NCBI RefSeq assembly: GCF_000759535.1
Contig: NZ_CP009455.1
Location: forward strand, 1,922,001 to 1,986,000
Length of the DNA stretch: 64,000 nucleotides
Direction of reading: 5' to 3'
DNA from: Pseudomonas cremoricolorata
Lineage (GTDB): Bacteria; Pseudomonadota; Gammaproteobacteria; Pseudomonadales; Pseudomonadaceae
In this document: positions 38,989 through 47,277 of the stretch, piece by piece
Numbering within the stretch: the first letter of the stretch is position 1
Layout of the letters: every line of letters begins with the position of its first letter
Notes under the pieces: model-generated
Database searches by the model: none
What the model saw: only the letters and a program-made list of their open reading frames with translations
What the model was told of the DNA's origin: nothing
Program-made: the position numbers and the translations under genes

Positions 38989-39738
38989 TCAGCGCGGTCG
39001 GCAGATCCAGTGCAGGTAACGCCCAAGGCCGGCGAAGGTGGGATGACGGCGGTGGGCCAGTTCCATTTCCAGCAGGTCGGGGAGGGCGGCTTTGTCCTGA
39101 AACGGCTTGGGCATGTAGTCGTGAAACACCCTGACGCCACTTTCCTGTTCGACCCGCCAGCTCGGTTCAAGTTGCGCCCGCAGTTCGCGCGGGTCAACCG
39201 GTCTCTGCGGCGTCAGGCTCTGTTTTTCACCTGCCAGCTGATTGCTGCGCAGCTTGCGGAAGTGGCCCTTGATCAGGTTGCGATACACCAGCGCGTCGCG
39301 GTTGTAGAAGGCCAGTGACAACCAGCCATCGGCCACCGTCAGGCGCTGCAGCACCGGCAGGATGGCCTTGGGTTCGGCCAGCCACTCCAGCAGGGCATGG
39401 CACACCACCAGATCGAAGGGTTGATCGCAGTGTTCGCCCAGCGTCTGCCAGGGGCTCTGGATGAACCTGGCCGCACGCCCTGCCTCGGCAAAGCGCGCCC
39501 GGGCGCCATCGAGCATGGGTTCAGCCGGCTCGGCCAAGGTCACCTGGTGGCCCTGTTCGGCCAGCCACAGCGCCATATGGCCAAGGCCTGCGCCGATATC
39601 CAGCACCCGCAGTGGGCGCGCGGGCAGGGCTTCAGCCAGGTCGGCCTGGAGCACGGCGAGGCGAATGGCACCTTTGGCGCCACCGTAGATTTTCTCGGCA
39701 AAGCGTGTGGCCAGGGTGTCGAAGTGGCGGTCGTTCAC
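38989..39738 (-). CDS. cmoM: tRNA 5-carboxymethoxyuridine methyltransferase
   Basis: SAM-dependent methyltransferase (formerly SmtA) that methylates cmo5U at the wobble position of certain tRNAs. The 249 residues start with DRHFDTLATRFAEKIYGGAKG, carry the SAM motif VLDIGAGLGHMA, and share LLEWLA, LSLAFYNRDAL and GVRVFHDYM with E. coli CmoM along the whole length. Its ATG region overlaps the stop of the upstream pyrophosphohydrolase gene by four bases (ATGA), so the two are coupled. Confidence 0.92.
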   Translation of the reverse strand: MNDRHFDTLATRFAEKIYGGAKGAIRLAVLQADLAEALPARPLRVLDIGAGLGHMALWLAEQGHQVTLAEPAEPMLDGARARFAEAGRAARFIQSPWQTLGEHCDQPFDLVVCHALLEWLAEPKAILPVLQRLTVADGWLSLAFYNRDALVYRNLIKGHFRKLRSNQLAGEKQSLTPQRPVDPRELRAQLEPSWRVEQESGVRVFHDYMPKPFQDKAALPDLLEMELAHRRHPTFAGLGRYLHWICRPR

Positions 39739-40040
39739 TTGGCGAACCGCCGTTCGCTGTCGGCCAGCTTGGCGCGCACCACTTCATCCATGTCCAGGCC
39801 CAGCTCGCTGCACAGCAGCAACAGGTACAGCACCACATCGCCGACCTCCTGGCCGGCATGGGCCAGTTGCTCGGGCGCCAGTTGGCGCGATTGGTCTTCG
39901 CTCGACCACTGGAAGATTTCCACCAACTCGGCCATCTCGACACTGGCGGCCATGGCGAGGTTCTTAGGGCTGTGGAAGCGTTGCCAGTCGTTGTTGTCGC
40001 GGATGCGGTGCAGGCGTTCGGTCAGTTCTTGCAGGTTCAT
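39735..40040 (-). CDS. MazG-like nucleotide pyrophosphohydrolase
   Basis: Small all-alpha NTP pyrophosphohydrolase of 101 residues, probably a nucleotide-pool cleaner. The metal-binding pattern is present: EMAELVEIFQW with EXXE-type acids and EVGDVVLYLLLL with the ExxD pair. Similarity to the dCTP pyrophosphatase (RS21-C6) type is visible in the HSPKNLAMA segment. It overlaps cmoM by four bases. Confidence 0.88.
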   Translation of the reverse strand: MNLQELTERLHRIRDNNDWQRFHSPKNLAMAASVEMAELVEIFQWSSEDQSRQLAPEQLAHAGQEVGDVVLYLLLLCSELGLDMDEVVRAKLADSERRFAK

Positions 40041-40123
40041 GGGGCTCTCCTTGGGCGCATAGCTTCAGGCGAGCCCCACGGCAAATCAAGCGCCAACGAG
40101 CGTGAAGCTCACCAAGCGGCGCT

Positions 40124-40999
40124 TCACAGCACCGCCCAGCGTCCGCTCATGTGCAGGCGTTGCTCGTTGCCGTGCAGAAGCAGTTCACCGGCTGGGCCCG
40201 CTTCGCTGGCACTGAGCACCACCTCGGCCGGCAAGCGTATGGGTTTGTGGAAGTCGACCTCGAAGCGATAGCCGCTCTTGGGCAGGTGCCCACGCAGTGC
40301 GGCCAGGGCCATGGCCTTGCTCCACATGCCGTGGGCGATGGCGCTGGGGAAACCGAACAAACGTGCGCTGGCTGCGCTCAGGTGGATGGGGTTGTAGTCA
40401 CCCGCCACCTTGGCGTAGCGCCGGCCAATGTCGGCATCGGCGTACCAGCGCGAGGCCTCTTTGAGCGCTGCGGCCTCAACACCGGGCGCAAGTTCGCTGT
40501 CGGCTTCGCTGGCCGGCGCCTGCTCGAGCTTCAGGCCGCGCACCAGCATGCGACTGGTTTCCCGCCAGAGCAGACCCAGGCCGTCTTCGCCCTCGCTGAT
40601 CAGGTCGAAGGTGCCGCCCTTGGCGTGGGGTTGCAGGTTCTCTGCCCACACCGACATGCGCAGGCCCTCCAGACCACCGAGCGGGCGACGCACCTCGACG
40701 CTGTTGTGCAGGTGCACCAGGCCGAGCAGGGGGAAGGGGAAGTCGCTGCCGGTGAGCAATTGCAGTTGCAGGTTGAACGCCATCACATGCGGATAGGTGG
40801 CCGGCAGGCGTCCGTCGTCGGGGAAGTGGCACAGGCGCCGGTAGGCGGCGAGGTTGTCGGCCACTACCGGCAGATGGCAGCGCAGGCCGCGGCTGGGTAG
40901 CTCACTGCCGCTGATCTTGCGTTTGCCGACGGCGCGCAGGTACAGGCTGGCGCGTGAGTCGGGGTGGTGCAGGTCGAGCCATTGCCGAGTCATGCTCAT
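40124..40999 (-). CDS. MaoC-like (R)-hydroxyacyl dehydratase, HtdX-like
   Basis: Hot-dog-fold dehydratase of 291 residues, probably acting on 3-hydroxyacyl thioesters. The C-terminal half has the hydratase-2 motif YAKVAGDYNPIHLS with catalytic Asp and His, then AHGMWSKAMALA. The N-terminal half is a second, degenerate hot-dog domain, as in mycobacterial HtdX. Its ATG overlaps the stop of the upstream FabG-type gene by four bases (40996-40999), so both are made from one message and probably act in sequence. Confidence 0.86.
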   Translation of the reverse strand: MSMTRQWLDLHHPDSRASLYLRAVGKRKISGSELPSRGLRCHLPVVADNLAAYRRLCHFPDDGRLPATYPHVMAFNLQLQLLTGSDFPFPLLGLVHLHNSVEVRRPLGGLEGLRMSVWAENLQPHAKGGTFDLISEGEDGLGLLWRETSRMLVRGLKLEQAPASEADSELAPGVEAAALKEASRWYADADIGRRYAKVAGDYNPIHLSAASARLFGFPSAIAHGMWSKAMALAALRGHLPKSGYRFEVDFHKPIRLPAEVVLSASEAGPAGELLLHGNEQRLHMSGRWAVL

Positions 41000-42348
41000 G
41001 CTCCCATCAGTGCCTGACCGCAGACGCGCAGGGCCTGGCCGCTGACTGCACCGCTGCCCGGCTGGCTCAGCCAGGCCACGGCTTCGGCGACATCCTGCGG
41101 CTTGCCACCCTGGCCCAGCGAGCTCAGACGGCGTCCGGCTTCGCGCAGGCCCACGGGCATGGCGGCGGTCATGTGGGTTTCGATGAAACCGGGCGCCACC
41201 GCGTTGATGCTGGCGCCCTGAGCCGCCAACAATGGCGCCCAGGCCTGGGCCAGGCCGATCAGCCCGGCCTTGCTCGCGGCATAGTTGGTCTGCCCGCGGT
41301 TACCGGCGATGCCGCTGACCGAGGCCAGCAATACGATGCGGGCATCGGCGCCCAGTCGACCACTGTCGAGCAGCGCCTGGGTGAGGCGCTGCGGCGCCTT
41401 GAGGTTGACCGCCAGCACCGCGTCCCAGTAGTCCGGGGTCATGTTGGCGAGGGTCTTGTCGCGGGTGATGCCGGCGTTGTGCACGACGATGTCGACGCCT
41501 TCGGGCAGTGCGTCGAGCAACTGCTCGGGGGCATCGGCGGCGCAGATGTCCAGGGCCAGGGTGCGTGCGCCCAGGCGCGCAGCCAGCGCTTCGAGGTCTT
41601 TGCTGGCGCCGGGCACGTCGAGCAGCACCAGTTCGGCCCCGTCACGCGCCAGGGTTTCGGCGATCGATGCGCCAATACCACGCGCCGCACCGGTGACCAG
41701 CGCGCGGCGCCCGGCCAGCGGGCGGCTCCAGTCCTGCACTTGGGCAGCGCAGGCTTGCAGGCGCAGCACCTGACCGGAAATGAACGCGCTTTTCGGCGAC
41801 AGGAAAAACCGCAGCGCGCCTTCGAGCTGGTCTTCGGCATCCGCGCCGACATACAGCAACTGCGCCGTGGCGCCATTGCGCAGTTCCTTGGCCAGCGAGC
41901 GGCTGAAGCCTTCCAGCGCGCGCTGGGCGATGCTCGCTTGCGGGTCGTCGAGCTGCTCCGGGGGGCGGCCAAGAATCACCACGTGGGCACAAGGTGCGAG
42001 GCTGCGCAGCAGCGGCTGGAAGAATTCGCGCAACTGCCGCAGTTGATCGCTGTCGGACAGATGACTGGCGTCGAACACCACGGCCTCGACCTTGTTACCC
42101 AGGCCCGCGACCCAGCTCGGTGCCTGCAACTCAGCGGTCTCGAAGCCGTAGAGTTCGTCGCTCAGGCGTTTGGCGAAGCCCTCGACGCGTGCGATCAACG
42201 GCCCGCCACCGAGCAGCAGGGCACCGTCGACCGGTCGCATGCGCCCGGCCTGCCAACGTTCCAGGGCGGCCGGGCGCGGCAGGCCGAGGGCATCGACCAG
42301 GCGTCGACCGAGGTTGGAATTGGCAAAGCCGAGATAGCGATCGCTCAT
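40996..42348 (-). CDS. High-molecular-weight 3-oxoacyl reductase (FabG4-like)
   Basis: NAD(P)H-dependent ketoacyl reductase of 450 residues, about 200 longer than ordinary FabG. The C-terminal SDR domain (about 205-450) has TGAARGIG, NAGITRD, the catalytic Ser region SVSGIAGNRGQ and YAASK. The N-terminal ~200 residues look like a second, non-catalytic Rossmann-like domain, as in mycobacterial FabG4 (HMwFabG). The ATG at 42348 has GGAGA upstream. It is divergent from the thiolase gene and overlaps the MaoC gene. Confidence 0.9.
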   Translation of the reverse strand: MSDRYLGFANSNLGRRLVDALGLPRPAALERWQAGRMRPVDGALLLGGGPLIARVEGFAKRLSDELYGFETAELQAPSWVAGLGNKVEAVVFDASHLSDSDQLRQLREFFQPLLRSLAPCAHVVILGRPPEQLDDPQASIAQRALEGFSRSLAKELRNGATAQLLYVGADAEDQLEGALRFFLSPKSAFISGQVLRLQACAAQVQDWSRPLAGRRALVTGAARGIGASIAETLARDGAELVLLDVPGASKDLEALAARLGARTLALDICAADAPEQLLDALPEGVDIVVHNAGITRDKTLANMTPDYWDAVLAVNLKAPQRLTQALLDSGRLGADARIVLLASVSGIAGNRGQTNYAASKAGLIGLAQAWAPLLAAQGASINAVAPGFIETHMTAAMPVGLREAGRRLSSLGQGGKPQDVAEAVAWLSQPGSGAVSGQALRVCGQALMGA

Positions 42349-42491
42349 GGGAAGGGTCTCCGTGAAGGGCAAACATGCAGTGTGGACCACCTGCGCAGGT
42401 GGGTCGTTCGAATCAGGGAAAAACACCGGGCTGTGCTTTTCGTAAAGCGCCTAGGCTGTACCGATCAACAGGTTTCAGGAGGAACCAGCAC

Positions 42492-43769
42492 ATGGCTTCA
42501 ATTCGCCGGGTCGCGATTCTGGGCGGCAACCGCATTCCTTTCGCCCGTTCCAATGGCGCCTATGCCACCGCCAGCAACCAGGCGATGCTCACCGCTGCGC
42601 TGGAAGGGCTGGTCGAACGCTACCGCTTGCAGGGCGAGCGCTTGGGTGAGGTGGTGGCCGGGGCGGTGCTCAAGCACTCGCGGGACATGAACCTGACCCG
42701 CGAGTGCGTGCTCGGTTCGCGTCTGGCCCCGCAGACGCCGGCCTATGACATTCAGCAGGCCTGCGGCACTGGCCTGGAAGCGGCGCTGCTGGTGGCCAAC
42801 AAGATCGCCCTTGGGCAGATCGACTGCGCGGTGGCCGGTGGCGTCGACACCACCTCCGATGCGCCCATCGCCGTCAATGAAGGGCTGCGCCGTATTCTGC
42901 TGGCGGCCAGCCGCGGCAAGAGCCTGGGCCAGCGCCTGAAACCCTTCCTTGGCCTGCGCTCCGGCCACATCAAGCCGGAACTGCCGCGCAATGGCGAGCC
43001 ACGTACCGGGCTGTCGATGGGCGAGCACTGCGAGCGCATGGCGCAGACCTGGCAGATTCCCCGCAGCGCCCAGGATGCCCTGGCGCTCAACAGCCACAAG
43101 CAGCTCGCTGCCGCTTACGCCGAGGGCTGGCACGATGATCTGCTCACGCCTTACCAGGGCCTGGTGCGCGACAACAATCTGCGCCCGGACCTGACCCTGG
43201 AGCAGCTCAGCCGACTCAAACCGGTGTTCGAGCGCAGCGAAAAAGGCACCCTGACCGCCGGTAACTCGACACCCCTGACCGATGGCGCCTCGCTGGTGCT
43301 GTTGGCCAGTGAAGAGTGGGCAGCAGCGCACGATCTGCCGGTGCAGGCGTACCTGGTCGATGGCGAAACCGCTGCGGTGGACTTCGTCGATGGCAGCGAG
43401 GGGCTGCTGATGGCGCCGGTGTATGCCGTGCCACGCCTGCTGGCGCGCAACGGTCTGAGCTTGCAGGATTTCGACTACTACGAAATCCACGAAGCCTTCG
43501 CCGCCCAGGTGCTGTGTACCCTCAAGGCCTGGGAAGACGATGAGTTCTGCCGCAGCAAGCTGGGTCTGGATCAGGCACTGGGCGCCATCGACCGCAGCAA
43601 GCTCAACGTCAAGGGCAGTTCACTGGCCGCCGGCCATCCATTCGCTGCGACCGGTGGACGCATTCTGGCCCACCTGGCCAAGTTGCTGAGCAAGGCGGGC
43701 AAGGGCCGCGGGCTGATCTCGATCTGCGCTGCCGGCGGGCAAGGGGTGACGGTGATCGTCGAGCGCTAG
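42492..43769 (+). CDS. Acetyl-CoA C-acyltransferase (thiolase, FadA2/FadI type)
   Basis: Condenses or cleaves 3-ketoacyl-CoA; 425 residues. The nucleophilic Cys is in QQACGTGLEAA. HEAFAAQ carries the catalytic His region and SLAAGHPFAATGGR the second. The C-terminal active Cys is in ICAAGGQG, a variant of the usual C-x-G-G-x-G. An AGGAGG ribosome site at 42477-42482 is very strong. It is transcribed divergently from the FabG4-like gene across a 143-base region, so thiolase, reductase and dehydratase form one functional set. Confidence 0.92.
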   Translation: MASIRRVAILGGNRIPFARSNGAYATASNQAMLTAALEGLVERYRLQGERLGEVVAGAVLKHSRDMNLTRECVLGSRLAPQTPAYDIQQACGTGLEAALLVANKIALGQIDCAVAGGVDTTSDAPIAVNEGLRRILLAASRGKSLGQRLKPFLGLRSGHIKPELPRNGEPRTGLSMGEHCERMAQTWQIPRSAQDALALNSHKQLAAAYAEGWHDDLLTPYQGLVRDNNLRPDLTLEQLSRLKPVFERSEKGTLTAGNSTPLTDGASLVLLASEEWAAAHDLPVQAYLVDGETAAVDFVDGSEGLLMAPVYAVPRLLARNGLSLQDFDYYEIHEAFAAQVLCTLKAWEDDEFCRSKLGLDQALGAIDRSKLNVKGSSLAAGHPFAATGGRILAHLAKLLSKAGKGRGLISICAAGGQGVTVIVER

Positions 43770-43776
43770 CGCTCGC

Positions 43777-44367
43777 TCAGGGCAGCATGCGTCGCAGGGT
43801 GTCGTCGCGGCGCACCGCGTGGTGGTACAGCGCGGCCAGCACATGCAGGCCCACCACGACCCAGGCCACCCATTTGCCGACGAAGTGGTGCACGACATCG
43901 AGCGGCGCTTCGAAGGCTTCCCAGCTCACCGCGTAGTGGTTGCTGATCCAGCCGAACAGCGCCGTTTCGTTGAAGCCGGTGACGCTGAACAGGCCGTAAT
44001 CGGTGTCGGCGCCGGTGCCCAGGTAGCCGGTCAAGGGCATGAGGATCAGCAGGCCATACAGGCCCCAGTGCGCGACCCGCGCCAGAGCATGCTCGACGGG
44101 CGAGCCGAGCGGCGCTTCAGGTTGCACGTTGAGCGCGCGCCATAGCAGGCGGGGCACCACCAGGAAACCGACCAGCAAGCCCAGCATCCAGTGCACGTTG
44201 AGCACCGGCCAGGCCTCGGGTGATTCATCGTCCATGAACCAGATCACGTAATACACCACCACATAAGCGGCGATGAAGGCTGCCGCGCTGGTCCAGTGCA
44301 GCCACTTGGCGAGCCTGCCGAACTGCGTCGAGGTGTTGCGCCATTGGGCGCTGTTGACGGTACTCAT
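43777..44367 (-). CDS. Cytochrome b561 family protein
   Basis: Four-helix di-haem b cytochrome of 196 residues in the inner membrane, probably passing electrons from the quinone pool. His residues for haem lie in AKWLHWTSA, LNVHWMLGLL, LDVVHHFVGKW and VVGLHVLAAL. It is convergent with the thiolase gene (seven bases apart). Its ATG overlaps the stop of the upstream TetR gene (44364-44367), so it is likely under that regulator's control. Confidence 0.9.
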   Translation of the reverse strand: MSTVNSAQWRNTSTQFGRLAKWLHWTSAAAFIAAYVVVYYVIWFMDDESPEAWPVLNVHWMLGLLVGFLVVPRLLWRALNVQPEAPLGSPVEHALARVAHWGLYGLLILMPLTGYLGTGADTDYGLFSVTGFNETALFGWISNHYAVSWEAFEAPLDVVHHFVGKWVAWVVVGLHVLAALYHHAVRRDDTLRRMLP

Positions 44368-44972
44368 GGGTGTTCTCCTGTGACCCGCAACCCGTCCAGC
44401 AGACGCTCAAGAGCGTCCAGTGCCTGGTGCAGGCGTTCATTCAGTTCGGCGTCCGGTTCGGCGATCCAGCACGAGGCCTCGGTGACCGCGCCATAGATCA
44501 TTCGCGCCATGACCGGGGTCGGCAGCGCTGCGATCACGCCGTCGGCCAGCAATTGATCCAGCGCCGCCTGCAATTCGGCGACCCCCAGCGACTGTGCGGC
44601 AGCGGGCACGTCACCGAACACGGCGCGGGCATCCTGCAGGATGATCCGGCGAATCTCCGGCTCCAGGGCCAGTTGCAGGTAGGTGCGGCAACGTTGACGG
44701 AAGCCTTCCCAGCGGTTCGGCGCCGCCGCCGATACGCGGCGCAGGTGCTCGTTGACCTCGGTTTCGATTTCCTCGATGACCGCGATCAACAGCCCTTCCT
44801 TGTTGCCGAAATGGTGGTGCAGTGCGCCGCGGGTCAGGCCCACGGCGGCGGTGAAATCATCCATCGAGGTATTCGCGAAGCCGTGTTCGGCGAACGCGCT
44901 GCGTGCCGTGGCGATCAGCTTGGCGCGTGTCTCTTCGATCATGTGCGCGCGACTGCGGCGTGCTTGAGCCAT
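44364..44972 (-). CDS. TetR family regulator
   Basis: Repressor of 202 residues. The N-terminal helix-turn-helix is TARSAFAEHGFANTSMDDFTAAVGLTRG with the LHHHFGNKEGLL helix after it. The C-terminal ligand-binding domain is not assignable. The best start is the ATG at 44972, with GAGGAAA seven bases upstream, rather than two upstream ATGs. It is translationally coupled to the cytochrome b561 gene and preceded by a palindrome that covers its own promoter, so autoregulation is likely. Confidence 0.9.
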   Translation of the reverse strand: MAQARRSRAHMIEETRAKLIATARSAFAEHGFANTSMDDFTAAVGLTRGALHHHFGNKEGLLIAVIEEIETEVNEHLRRVSAAAPNRWEGFRQRCRTYLQLALEPEIRRIILQDARAVFGDVPAAAQSLGVAELQAALDQLLADGVIAALPTPVMARMIYGAVTEASCWIAEPDAELNERLHQALDALERLLDGLRVTGEHP

Positions 44973-44989
44973 GCGACTTTCCTCAGGCA

Positions 44990-45035
44990 TTGACATACGG
45001 CGCGCATGCTATTGGCATACGACGCGTACGTCAAT
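44990..45035 (-). promoter_or_regulatory. Promoter and palindromic operator of the TetR/b561 operon
   Basis: On the minus strand TTGACG and TAGCAT hexamers stand 17 bases apart. Inverted arms TTGACATACG (44990-44999) and CGTACGTCAA (45025-45034) differ from a perfect palindrome at one position and bracket the promoter. A second inner pair (CGCATGC / GCATACG) is present. The layout fits binding by the TetR protein encoded just downstream. Confidence 0.6.
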
Positions 45036-45111
45036 TGCTTGTGGAGTGGCTTGAGAGGCTCTGGGTAGGGGGTTTGAGCGGTTGTGGGGCGGCCACGCGC
45101 AGTCTGGATTG

Positions 45112-45160
45112 GGCCGGCTGTGCCGGCCACTCGCGGGTAAATCCACTCCTACACGGTGGT
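45112..45160. repeat. REP-like element upstream of the TetR operon
   Basis: The palindrome GGCCGGCTGTGCCGGCC (45112-45128) is followed by CGCGGGTAAATCCACTCCTACA, the body of a P. putida-type REP with a few changes. It sits between the TetR promoter and the end of a chemoreceptor gene. Confidence 0.75.
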
Positions 45161-45177
45161 CTGAGGCTCTAGCCGCG

Positions 45178-45200
45178 AAACCAGGGCGCAGCCCTGGTTT
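45178..45200 (-). terminator. Terminator-like hairpin after the chemoreceptor gene
   Basis: Perfect ten-base arms AAACCAGGGC and GCCCTGGTTT enclose a three-base loop, ten bases beyond the stop of the minus-strand chemoreceptor gene. The minus-strand side ends in TTT. Confidence 0.75.
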
Positions 45201-45210
45201 CGGTTCAGGA

Positions 45211-47154
45211 TCAGGTACGGAACCGCCGCACCAGTGCGTCCAGCTCGTTGGACAGCCCCGCCAGGCTTTCGGAGTCCTGGCGCGCGGCCTGGGCCAGTTC
45301 GGCCACCAATTGCGCGTCGCCATGGATCTGGCTGATGTGCCGGTTGATGTCCTCGGCCACCTGGTGCTGCTGCTCGGCGGCGGTGGCGATCTGGGTGTTC
45401 ATGTCGCGGATCACATCCACCGATTCGCGAATCTGCCCGAAGCTGTCGCGGGCCATGCCGATGCGCGTCACCGACTGCACCGAGACCTCCAGGCTGGCGT
45501 GCATCTGCTCGGCCACCTCGGCGGTACGGTTGGCCAGATTGCCGAGCAGACCGTCGATTTCCGCGGTGGAGTCGGCGGTGCGTTTGGCCAGGGCGCGCAC
45601 TTCATCGGCCACCACGGCAAAGCCGCGGCCCTGTTCACCGGCGCGGGCGGCTTCGATGGCGGCGTTGAGCGCCAGCAGGTTGGTCTGCTCGGCAATCGAG
45701 CGGATGGTGCCGAGAATCGACTGAATAGCGTTGCTGTCGCGCTCCAGTTGCTGGATCGACTGCGCCGACTGCTCGATCTCCTGGCTCAGACGATCGACGC
45801 TGGTCACTGCGGCATCGATCTGCGCTTGCCCTTCGCGGGCCTGCTGCTGGCCGCTGTCGGCCGACTGCGCGGCCTGGCTGCACGAGCGCGCCACTTCGTT
45901 TGCGGTGGCGACCATTTCGTGGAAGGCGGTAGAGACCATGTCCACCGCTTCACGCTGGCGCCCGGCCGCGTCGGCCATGTCACCGGAGACGCGGGTGGCG
46001 CTGGCCGAGCTGCTGAGGATCTTGCTGGCCGACTGGCCGATGTGCTGGATCAGGCTGCGGATGGCACCCAGGAACTGGTTGAACCAGTTGGCGAGCTGGG
46101 CGGTTTCGTCGCGGCCGCGCACCTGCAGGTTGCGGGTCAGGTCGCCTTCGCCCTGGGCGATGTCTTCCAGGCCGCTGGAAACACTGTTGATCGGGCTGAC
46201 GATGACCTTGGCGAACGCCGCGCCGATCACCGCGAACAGCGCCGCCAGCACGATGGCAACGCCGCCGATCAGCCAGCTCAGGCGGGTTGCGCTCTGCATC
46301 ACTTCGTCGTGCTGGATCAGGCCGATGAAGGTCCAGCCCAGTTGCTCGTCGGGATACACGTTGGCCATGTAGCGCTCACCGTTGAGCTGCACTTCGACCA
46401 GGCCTTTGCCGGCCTTGGCCAGAGTGGCGTAGTCGCCGCCGAGGCTGTCGAGCTGCTTGAAATTGTGGCTGGCATCACGCGGGTCGACCAGCACGTTGCC
46501 GTTGTTCTCGATCAGCATCAGGTAGCCACTTTCGCCGAGCTTGATCTTCTTGACGATCTCGGTCAGGCCGTTGAGCGAGACGTCGATGTTGAGCACCCCG
46601 CCATTGGCACCGAAGGCATTGGCCACGGTGATCCCGGTGCTGATCAGCACGGTATCGTCGGCCGCCCAGTAATAGGCCTCGGAGCGCAGGGGCTTGCCGG
46701 GGCTGGCCATGGCTTTCTGGTACCAGGGACGCTTGCGCGGGTCGTAGCCGTCGAGCTTGTTGCTGTTCGGCCAGCTCACATAACCGCCGTCCGCCACGCC
46801 GTAGGACACATAGGCATAGTCGGGGTGGGATTTGGCCAGGCGATCGAAGTAGGTGAGCACTTCCTGCGATTGCTCGGTGAGTTCGTAGGAAGGCTTGTCG
46901 GCCATGTACTTGTTGAGGTTGTTGCTCAGGCTGTTGAACATCGGCTGCGCGGCAAGAAAGGCCACGTTCTCGTCAATGCCCTTGAAGAACAGGCCCATGG
47001 CGTTACCGACCTGCCTGATTTCGCGGCTGCTGCTTTCGACGAAGTCATCGCGGGCCTCATCGCGCAGGTTGAACACCACGATGGCGGCCACCAGGGCGAT
47101 GGGCAGGCCGGCGATGACAGCGAAGGCCCAGGTGAGTTTGTGCTTGATATTCAT
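45211..47154 (-). CDS. dCache chemoreceptor, distal copy of a tandem pair
   Basis: Methyl-accepting chemotaxis protein of 647 residues. TM1 (about 8-30), a periplasmic double-Cache domain (about 35-275), TM2, HAMP and a signalling domain with the conserved tip follow. The amino-acid-binding pattern of PctA-type dCache domains can be traced: Y137, R142, W144, Y145 and D191, with nearly the same spacing as in PctA. Amino acids or related amines are therefore likely ligands. Over about 600 bases of the signalling region the DNA is almost identical to the neighbouring receptor gene. There is no CheR-tethering pentapeptide. GGAG lies seven bases before the ATG. Confidence 0.92.
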   Translation of the reverse strand: MNIKHKLTWAFAVIAGLPIALVAAIVVFNLRDEARDDFVESSSREIRQVGNAMGLFFKGIDENVAFLAAQPMFNSLSNNLNKYMADKPSYELTEQSQEVLTYFDRLAKSHPDYAYVSYGVADGGYVSWPNSNKLDGYDPRKRPWYQKAMASPGKPLRSEAYYWAADDTVLISTGITVANAFGANGGVLNIDVSLNGLTEIVKKIKLGESGYLMLIENNGNVLVDPRDASHNFKQLDSLGGDYATLAKAGKGLVEVQLNGERYMANVYPDEQLGWTFIGLIQHDEVMQSATRLSWLIGGVAIVLAALFAVIGAAFAKVIVSPINSVSSGLEDIAQGEGDLTRNLQVRGRDETAQLANWFNQFLGAIRSLIQHIGQSASKILSSSASATRVSGDMADAAGRQREAVDMVSTAFHEMVATANEVARSCSQAAQSADSGQQQAREGQAQIDAAVTSVDRLSQEIEQSAQSIQQLERDSNAIQSILGTIRSIAEQTNLLALNAAIEAARAGEQGRGFAVVADEVRALAKRTADSTAEIDGLLGNLANRTAEVAEQMHASLEVSVQSVTRIGMARDSFGQIRESVDVIRDMNTQIATAAEQQHQVAEDINRHISQIHGDAQLVAELAQAARQDSESLAGLSNELDALVRRFRT

Positions 47155-47277
47155 GACTACGCTCCGATTCTTGTTGTGCTGCAGGGCAGAGGGTCTGGGC
47201 GAAGCAATCATTATTATGTGGGGCGCGTACTACGGGGTTGACGCACGCCGGGTGAACGGCGCGCGCGGTGCTGCGTT

